The notes beneath the pieces are model-generated. The model was not told where the DNA came from, did no database searches, and saw only the letters and a list, made by a program, of their open reading frames with translations. Below, piece after piece: positions 1 to 4,511 of a stretch of DNA of 9,435 nt. Source of the stretch: JBAXBF01 sp034429745 (lineage in GTDB: Bacteria > Chloroflexota > Anaerolineae > Anaerolineales > DRKV01); NCBI GenBank assembly GCA_034429745.1, contig DAOUFY010000141.1, forward strand, positions 1-9,435. The letters run 5' to 3'. Numbering within the stretch: the first letter of the stretch is position 1; every line of letters begins with the position of its first letter. Position numbers and translations under genes: made by a program.

Positions 1-283
1 TGGCTTGCTTAACCCAATGATAATAGCCGCCTTCAGCAGGCATCATGGATTGCAGCTCACGCACCAGTAGCATGTTAGGAATGCTATAGACAATTGGGGT
101 AATGAAGAACAGTGCAATAGCTAACCCGGGGCCGGACCACCCCACGATAGGTTCTGCGCCAAAAGCACCCCCGCAAACGGTGAAATAAATCAACCCAAAC
201 AAGGGCAGCAAAGTTAGCTCGCGCTTAAGCTTACTTGCCTCTGCTTTGATTTTATCACTTTCTTGTTTTATCATTTCGCTCAT
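1..283 (-). CDS. APC-family amino acid/polyamine permease, N-terminal part (runs off the window)
   Basis: This is the first 94 codons of an inner-membrane transporter of the APC superfamily, expected to import an amino acid or polyamine. After a charged, lysine-rich cytoplasmic head (residues 1-22) comes a first hydrophobic segment with the broken-helix motif CGGAFGAEP (residues 37-45), which in APC transporters lines the substrate site of TM1. A second hydrophobic segment (about 53-75) follows, then RELQSMMPAEGGYYHW (75-90), the family's conserved loop after TM2. These motifs resemble the PUT/LAT-like branch more than the classical gut lysine permeases, but that is recall, and the substrate is not determinable from this fragment. 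The start is ATG 283-281, because AAAGGAG (292-298) sits 8 nt upstream inside the end of the preceding gene. The gap to that gene's stop is 2 nt, which indicates translational coupling. The C-terminal three quarters are missing only because the window ends. Confidence 0.85.
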   Translation of the reverse strand, partial: MSEMIKQESDKIKAEASKLKRELTLLPLFGLIYFTVCGGAFGAEPIVGWSGPGLAIALFFITPIVYSIPNMLLVRELQSMMPAEGGYYHWVKQA

Positions 284-285
284 GT

Positions 286-1491
286 CTAATACTCCTTTAT
301 GCCATAGGGAAAGCCATATTCACCCATTTTTTCCATAAAAGGAATGGGGTCAAACGCTTCAGGCCCAAGAACACCCTTGCCTTTCCACACCCCATGCTCA
401 AGCAAATCCCAGCCAATGACTGGATTAAAGGCGGTTTGGGCAACGACTGCTTGACAATGGAAGCGTTTCATACAATCCTTATTATCCGCAACTTGATAGA
501 TATAGACTTGGCGCGGTTTTCCATCCTTAATACCTTTCACCCAAGTACCCGCACAAGTTTTCCCTTCCATACGATCTCCAAGGTGAGCAGGGTCGGGGAG
601 GCAAGCAGCGACAACATCGCGTGGTGCAACCATAACGTTTTTTACCTTAATTGGTTTTTTGTTATCTAGCCCAAGCATTTTCAGTGTTTTCAAGACGTTG
701 ATAAATTGTTCACCTAGCCCATATTTAAAGGTAACGCGTTTGCATTTTACCCAACGCGGTATGAGGAGCACCTCTTCATGTTCAACGTTGACGCACTCAA
801 CCGGCCCTATCCCCTCTGGGAATTCAAAAATTTCCGGCTCTGAAAAGGGCGCTGTGGTGAACCAGCCGCGTTCTTGCTCCCAGATGACGGGGGGATTAAG
901 GCATTCTTCGATAGTTGTCCAAATAGAAAAAGTTGGAGCAAATTCATAGCCTTTGATTTCTAGGTTTGCACCATCGCGGATGCCAATTTCTTCGATCTCA
1001 TCAAAGAGATGATCTTGAGCAAAGCGCGCAAACACGTCTGACATGCCAGGTTCTATTCCTAAACCAACCAGCGCTAAACATCCCTTTTCCTCCCAGAGCG
1101 GAGAACGCTCGAATTGATAATCCCCCAATTTAATGTGTGTTTTATGAAAAGGATCGGTTGGATGAGGTTCGGATAGCGTCATTGCCATATCCATATAATG
1201 AACACCCACATTATATGCTGCGTCAAAGATGGGGATGTTGTATAATGGATCACAGGCATTCATAACCAAGTCCGCCTGCACTTTTTTCGCGAGATATTCA
1301 ACTTGTTGTTGATCGCCTGCATCAATGAATTCTACCGGAAAGCGTGTTGGGTCGCCTAGTTTGGCTTGCACTTCTTTAGCGCGTTCGAGGTTGTAATCGG
1401 CGAGTACAATTTGTTCAACCCACGCCTTAGGTTGTGCGATGACAGCAATAGCTTCTCCCACGCCTCCTACCCCGATGAGCAGCACTTTCAT
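286..1491 (-). CDS. Saccharopine dehydrogenase-like NAD(P)-dependent oxidoreductase
   Basis: A 401-residue cytoplasmic dehydrogenase of the saccharopine dehydrogenase/reductase superfamily. The N-terminus is a Rossmann fold with GVGGVG at residues 7-12. An aspartate closes the second strand (D32 in LADYN), which usually favours NAD over NADP. DLVMNACDP (74-82) is the typical end of the nucleotide domain, GLGIEPGMSD (143-152) is the hinge conserved in this superfamily, and the C-terminal domain ends with KGVLGPEAFDPIPF (372-385), matching the saccharopine dehydrogenase C-domain. Length is normal for the single-domain bacterial versions. Related enzymes act on saccharopine, carboxynorspermidine or other amino acid-polyamine condensation products, so the actual substrate here is open. 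The start ATG has a near-perfect AAAGGAGG 4 nt upstream (1496-1503). The permease follows after 2 nt, so the two probably work on the same compound or pathway. Family assignment is secure and the reaction is not. Confidence 0.88.
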   Translation of the reverse strand: MKVLLIGVGGVGEAIAVIAQPKAWVEQIVLADYNLERAKEVQAKLGDPTRFPVEFIDAGDQQQVEYLAKKVQADLVMNACDPLYNIPIFDAAYNVGVHYMDMAMTLSEPHPTDPFHKTHIKLGDYQFERSPLWEEKGCLALVGLGIEPGMSDVFARFAQDHLFDEIEEIGIRDGANLEIKGYEFAPTFSIWTTIEECLNPPVIWEQERGWFTTAPFSEPEIFEFPEGIGPVECVNVEHEEVLLIPRWVKCKRVTFKYGLGEQFINVLKTLKMLGLDNKKPIKVKNVMVAPRDVVAACLPDPAHLGDRMEGKTCAGTWVKGIKDGKPRQVYIYQVADNKDCMKRFHCQAVVAQTAFNPVIGWDLLEHGVWKGKGVLGPEAFDPIPFMEKMGEYGFPYGIKEY

Positions 1492-1495
1492 AAAA

Positions 1496-1503
1496 CCTCC
1501 TTT
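1496..1503 (-). promoter_or_regulatory. Strong ribosome binding site of the saccharopine dehydrogenase-like gene
   Basis: AAAGGAGG on the minus strand, 4 nt before the ATG at 1491-1489. It fixes the start codon and predicts efficient translation. Confidence 0.8.
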
Positions 1504-1514
1504 AGGATGCGTTT

Positions 1515-1551
1515 TTAATCAATCATTAACGGAAAGAACCGCTGTTTTCAA
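1515..1551 (-). promoter_or_regulatory. Candidate promoter with overlapping dyad for the oxidoreductase-permease operon
   Basis: Reading the minus strand, TTGAAA (1551-1546, five of six matches to the -35 consensus) lies 18 bp before AATGAT (1527-1522, four of six to the -10). The predicted transcription start is about 24 nt before the ATG. An inverted repeat, TTAAT-N5-ATTAA (1515-1529), overlaps the -10 and could be an operator. The terminator just upstream shows that this operon needs its own promoter. The dyad is short and lies in AT-rich DNA, so it could be chance. Confidence 0.35.
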
Positions 1552-1582
1552 TGCATTTATTTAGAGGATTCCAAGATTGCCT

Positions 1583-1611
1583 AAAAAATAAACTCCTCTT
1601 TTGAGGAGTTT
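1583..1611 (-). terminator. Rho-independent terminator of the era/secreted-protein unit
   Basis: On the minus strand a 9-bp perfect stem AAACTCCTC / GAGGAGTTT with a 4-nt AAAA loop (1590-1611) is followed by ATTTTTT (1589-1583). It begins 6 nt after the stop codon of the small secreted protein gene and separates that unit from the oxidoreductase operon. Confidence 0.85.
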
Positions 1612-1617
1612 GCAATG

Positions 1618-2172
1618 TCAATGCATAACATCCAACTCATCACCTACAACCGGCGGTTTGCGTACTTTAATTTGGTTGGATTCACCTTTGCCGCCTTTTA
1701 CTGTAAGAATAAAGCCTTCCCTCTTGCATTCGGGTAAAACGGGGTTGAAAAGGCACTTGGATTTTGGTTCTATGGTATATTGTTTACCGTATGAACCGCG
1801 TTCGCACGGAGGAAAGACAATCGTAGTATCACGCGTTAAATCAAAAACGCCTGCGTTCACGCTGCCGCAGGAAATAATTGTACCTTCGTAGCGGTCTTTG
1901 CGGATCTCATAAGTGGTGATCAGTGCTTTAGCCTTGCCATCATCAAGGAAATTTATATCTTTTCCTTCCGCTATCTTTTCTATCTCATACGCACGGGCGG
2001 TGAGAAAATAGCTGTAATAATTCGTTTTACCGCTTAGCGATATGTACCCTGGCTGATTGACCATCTTATTGATGAGAGTCAGCTTTACCATATCACCTGG
2101 CTTGAGTGCCGCTGCTGAGCCTGTGATGAGGAAACAACAACATACAGCTAGTACAACGGATAATTTTTTCAT
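1618..2172 (-). CDS. Small secreted four-cysteine protein, function unknown
   Basis: A 184-residue protein I do not recognise. It opens with a clear Sec signal peptide: MKK, a hydrophobic core at about 4-17 and a likely cleavage after GSAAA at residue 22. Three cysteines in the core (11-13) do not form a good lipobox, so export as a soluble or cell-surface protein is more likely than lipidation. The mature part is about 160 residues, rich in beta-type sequence, and has exactly four cysteines (102, 123, 140, 149), enough for two disulfide bonds. GDMVKL near the mature N-terminus faintly recalls the GDYxxLxY family, but the position and the tyrosines do not fit. The start has AAAGGAAAC (2176-2183) upstream. 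The gene lies 46 bp after era with no terminator between them and ends at the terminator at 1583-1611, so it is probably cotranscribed with era. No functional link to Era is evident. Confidence 0.75.
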   Translation of the reverse strand: MKKLSVVLAVCCCFLITGSAAALKPGDMVKLTLINKMVNQPGYISLSGKTNYYSYFLTARAYEIEKIAEGKDINFLDDGKAKALITTYEIRKDRYEGTIISCGSVNAGVFDLTRDTTIVFPPCERGSYGKQYTIEPKSKCLFNPVLPECKREGFILTVKGGKGESNQIKVRKPPVVGDELDVMH

Positions 2173-2218
2173 AATGTTTCCTTTGCATTGGTGTCTTCTT
2201 TAACCAACAATAGATATT

Positions 2219-3178
2219 TTACATGTTTTTGTTCGTTTTGGGAATAGGATAGCCCAATAATTTTAAAGCTCGTTCATTATTGCGCCAATTTTTTTGTGTT
2301 TTAACCCGCAATTCAAGAAAAACTTTTCTGCCGCTCATCGCTTCTATTTCTTGTCTTGCCATACTGCCGATTTGTTTTAACATTTCTCCTTGTTTGCCGA
2401 TGATAATTGCCTTTTGTGATTCGCGTTCGCAGAAAAGAGTCGCAGCGATGTAAGCGCCTTTCTCACCTCGTTCAGTGTATTCATCTATTCTTACGGCAAT
2501 TCCGTGGGGAACTTCATCGCGCAGACAATGCAGCGCTGCCTCGCGGATGAGATCAGCGGCAATATCCCGCTCCATCCAATTGGTGATCTGTTCTTCATCA
2601 TAGTAAGGTGGGTGTTCAGGCAGCTGCTGAATGATTTCTTCCAGCAAAGGATTTAGCGATTCAGGGCAGATGGCTGATACTGTGAATATTTTTGCTTGCG
2701 GTACTAGCGAAAGATAATTGTTTTGAAATGGACTTGTTTTTTCTTTTTGCTTGCCTGATAAGAGATCTATTTTGTTGAGAACTAGGAAAAGTGGCTGTTT
2801 GCTTTGGCGAAGGTAGCCGGCGGCTTGCTCATCTTCGGGACAAGGTGGCTGACTGCCATCCACTAGAAACAACAGTACATCGGCATCTTCTAAAGCTTCT
2901 AAGGCTTGGTGGAGCATAAATATACCAAGCTTGTGGCGTGGTTGGTGAATGCCAGGTGCATCTTGAAAGATGATTTGAGCCCGCTCTAGTGTAAGAATGC
3001 CAAGCTGCCGTTTACGGGTAGTTTGTGGTTTTGGTGATACTGCGGCGATTTTTTGATTGAGCAGTGTGTTCACTAACGTAGATTTCCCTACATTCGGCCG
3101 TCCAACCAAAGTTGCGATGCCTGCTCGAAAAGAAGCGACCGGCTGTTCATTTGACATTTGTGCTTTTCCATTTAGCAT
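2219..3178 (-). CDS. era: GTPase Era, ribosome assembly factor
   Basis: A 319-residue Era GTPase, which binds the 3' end of 16S rRNA and helps mature the 30S subunit, acting in the cytoplasm and at the membrane. The G domain has G1 GRPNVGKS (26-33), switch I PQTTRKRQ (51-58), G3 DAPG (73-76), G4 NKID (135-138) and G5 SAI (168-170). The C-terminal KH domain carries IIGKQGEMLKQIG (259-271), the RNA-binding loop. Length is usual, about 300 plus a short N-terminal extension. The G3 box is DAPG where DTPG is commoner, a minor variant. ATG 3178 is chosen because AAAAGGA (3186-3192) is 7 nt upstream. A start at Met8 (MSNEQ) would also keep the whole G domain but has a weaker site. The QTTRKRQLGIL stretch resembles Chloroflexota Era proteins as I remember them. 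The gene is divergent from the C39/LysM gene and precedes the small secreted protein gene. Confidence 0.96.
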   Translation of the reverse strand: MLNGKAQMSNEQPVASFRAGIATLVGRPNVGKSTLVNTLLNQKIAAVSPKPQTTRKRQLGILTLERAQIIFQDAPGIHQPRHKLGIFMLHQALEALEDADVLLFLVDGSQPPCPEDEQAAGYLRQSKQPLFLVLNKIDLLSGKQKEKTSPFQNNYLSLVPQAKIFTVSAICPESLNPLLEEIIQQLPEHPPYYDEEQITNWMERDIAADLIREAALHCLRDEVPHGIAVRIDEYTERGEKGAYIAATLFCERESQKAIIIGKQGEMLKQIGSMARQEIEAMSGRKVFLELRVKTQKNWRNNERALKLLGYPIPKTNKNM

Positions 3179-3185
3179 CTTCTTG

Positions 3186-3192
3186 TCCTTTT
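3186..3192 (-). promoter_or_regulatory. Ribosome binding site of era
   Basis: AAAAGGA on the minus strand, 7 nt from ATG 3178-3176. It decides between the two possible era starts in favour of the longer protein. Confidence 0.65.
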
Positions 3193-3196
3193 ATTG

Positions 3197-3205
3197 TGGT
3201 ACAAT
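3197..3205 (+). promoter_or_regulatory. Extended -10 promoter of the C39/LysM gene
   Basis: TGGTACAAT fits the extended -10 pattern TGnTAnAAT. No good -35 is visible at 16-18 bp, as is allowed for extended -10 promoters. The predicted start near 3212 gives a leader of only about 20 nt before ATG 3233. The element lies 5 bp beyond the era ribosome binding site on the other strand, so transcripts of the two genes would diverge within, or overlap across, the 54-nt gap. Confidence 0.45.
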
Positions 3206-3232
3206 TTTTGCTACTACCCTAGTGGGTTTGTT

Positions 3233-4393
3233 ATGAATAAAGCTTTATTGATTCTACCCTTACTTTTGATTTTGTGGGGGTGTTTTTCATGGATAGGTTT
3301 AGTGAAAGCTGAAGAAGGCTATCCATTGCCCCAAAGTGCAGCTGTAAGTGGGTTTGTCGGCAATGCGCAAACTTATCCTCTCTCGTGTGAATCACGGGCT
3401 GCAGCTGATATTGCAGTGTTTTGGGGAGTTGCAGCAAGTGAAAAGGATATTTTTCAGGCTTTACCGAGTTCCGATGATCCGAATATTGGGTTTGTGGGGG
3501 ATGTGAATGGGAAATGGGGCAATATTCCGCCGCATGATTATGGGGTACATGCTGCGCCCATTGCTGCAGTGCTGCAGCGTTTTGGCTTAGAGGCTCAAGC
3601 TGTAACCGGAATAACCTTTGAAGAATTGCAAACAGAGCTGGCGTTAGGCAGACCAGTCATTGTTTGGGTTGTTGGTGTAGTCTGGAATGGAATTCCCCAG
3701 CAATATGTAACCTCTCAAGGCAATGTAGTTACAGTAGCTGCGGTTGAGCATACGATGGTGGCTATTGGGTATGGTCCTGAGACAATTACTCTTGTCAATT
3801 CTGGAGATGGGAAGAGTGCAGAATATGCAATCAGCGATTTCTTGGCTTCGTGGGGGGTGCTTAATAATATGGCAGTCTTTGTTAAAGGCAAGCGCGATAG
3901 TGTGCAAACGCCGACCGTTGCCTCCGTTTTAGCGCCTACACGAGTTAGTGTGCTTACTCCGTTGCCAACAGCGGCACCTGAACTTGCTCCGCCTACGCTG
4001 ATTTGGCAGTATATTGTGCAGGAGGGGGATACCTTATCCGCATTGGCAGAAAAATGGAATGTGCCTTTGTCTGATCTAGCTTCCTACAACCAACTGACGC
4101 CGCCATATGCTCTTTTACGCGGGCAAGTGCTTTTTATACCATTTACAGCTGTAAGGCTTGTTTCCCCTGTGCCCTCATCAACAATTGAGTCGCCTCAGCA
4201 GCCATCCAATGGGTTGCCTGAGATGGTAAGCAGTACCCCTGTACCACCGTATCGCGTTTATACGGTAAAGCAAGGCGACTACTTAGCTAAGTTAGCCCGC
4301 GAGTGGGGAACAACGTGGCAAGAGATAGCCAGAATAAATGGTATTGGCTATCCCTATCAAATATATGCTGGGCAAGTGTTGCAGATCCCTTAA
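3233..4393 (+). CDS. Secreted C39/papain-like domain protein with two C-terminal LysM repeats
   Basis: A 386-residue exported protein. A signal peptide occupies residues 1-26 with likely cleavage after VKA. LWGC at 14-17 is a poor lipobox because of the tryptophan. The C39_2/papain-like domain (about 40-220) keeps the expected catalytic set in order: Cys52 in PLSCESRAAAD, His173 in VEHTMVAIGY and Asn189 in LVNSGDG, which supports a thiol hydrolase fold. A Pro/Thr/Ala-rich linker (about 222-257) follows, then LysM1 (260-303), a second Pro/Ser linker and LysM2 (343-386) ending at the last residue. LysM repeats bind peptidoglycan or chitin-like glycans, so the protein is probably held at the cell wall. 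No ABC transporter or bacteriocin precursor is nearby, so a bacteriocin-processing role is unlikely. ATG 3233 is chosen because the signal peptide starts there; the in-frame TTG at 3194 lies upstream of the predicted transcription start and has no role. Its ribosome binding site is weak (GTGGG, 3222-3226). Substrate unknown. Confidence 0.87.
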   Translation: MNKALLILPLLLILWGCFSWIGLVKAEEGYPLPQSAAVSGFVGNAQTYPLSCESRAAADIAVFWGVAASEKDIFQALPSSDDPNIGFVGDVNGKWGNIPPHDYGVHAAPIAAVLQRFGLEAQAVTGITFEELQTELALGRPVIVWVVGVVWNGIPQQYVTSQGNVVTVAAVEHTMVAIGYGPETITLVNSGDGKSAEYAISDFLASWGVLNNMAVFVKGKRDSVQTPTVASVLAPTRVSVLTPLPTAAPELAPPTLIWQYIVQEGDTLSALAEKWNVPLSDLASYNQLTPPYALLRGQVLFIPFTAVRLVSPVPSSTIESPQQPSNGLPEMVSSTPVPPYRVYTVKQGDYLAKLAREWGTTWQEIARINGIGYPYQIYAGQVLQIP

Positions 4394-4414
4394 ATTTATC
4401 CTGCTATTTATTTC

Positions 4415-4450
4415 CATAAAATTTGATATAATGAAGGTATCATAAAATTT
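4415..4450 (+). repeat. Exact 10-bp direct repeat CATAAAATTT flanking the kinase promoter
   Basis: CATAAAATTT occurs at 4415-4424 and again at 4441-4450, 26 bp start to start. The extended -10 element lies between the copies. The spacing is about two and a half helical turns. This could be a regulator-binding pair or AT-rich coincidence. Just after it, ATTTTAAAAT (4447-4456) is a small palindrome. Confidence 0.5.
4424..4432 (+). promoter_or_regulatory. Consensus extended -10 promoter of the two-component operon
   Basis: TGATATAAT is a perfect extended -10 (TGn-TATAAT). No convincing -35 lies 16-18 bp upstream. Transcription would start near 4439, giving a leader of about 60 nt before the kinase gene. 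No terminator hairpin separates this from the end of the C39/LysM gene 30 nt upstream, so some read-through is possible. Confidence 0.6.
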
Positions 4451-4497
4451 TAAAATATGCATTTGCTTATTTTAAATATTATGAATTTTTGAAAAGT

Positions 4498-4511
4498 TTC
4501 ATGATCATGAA
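4498..4511. repeat. 14-bp perfect palindrome over the kinase start codons
   Basis: TTCATGATCATGAA is its own reverse complement. It contains both plausible ATG starts (4501 and 4507) of the histidine kinase gene. It could be an operator half-way into the gene, a small RNA hairpin limiting translation, or chance. Confidence 0.55.

Noticed and set aside
1618..2172. Assignment of the small secreted protein to the GDYxxLxY family
   Set aside because: Only GDMVKL resembles the motif, the tyrosines are absent and it sits too close to the mature N-terminus.
3194..3232. Upstream TTG start for the C39/LysM protein
   Set aside because: It would add 13 residues before a complete signal peptide and lies upstream of the predicted transcription start.
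3233..3310. Lipoprotein signal in the C39/LysM protein (LWGC)
   Set aside because: Tryptophan at the -2 position is not accepted in a normal lipobox, and a standard signal peptidase I site follows at VKA.
3233..4393. Bacteriocin export or processing system
   Set aside because: No ABC transporter, leader-peptide gene or immunity gene is present, and LysM repeats point to a wall-bound protein.
4489..4500. TTG start for the histidine kinase
   Set aside because: It adds only four residues, has no ribosome site, and two ATG codons follow at once. It cannot be fully excluded.
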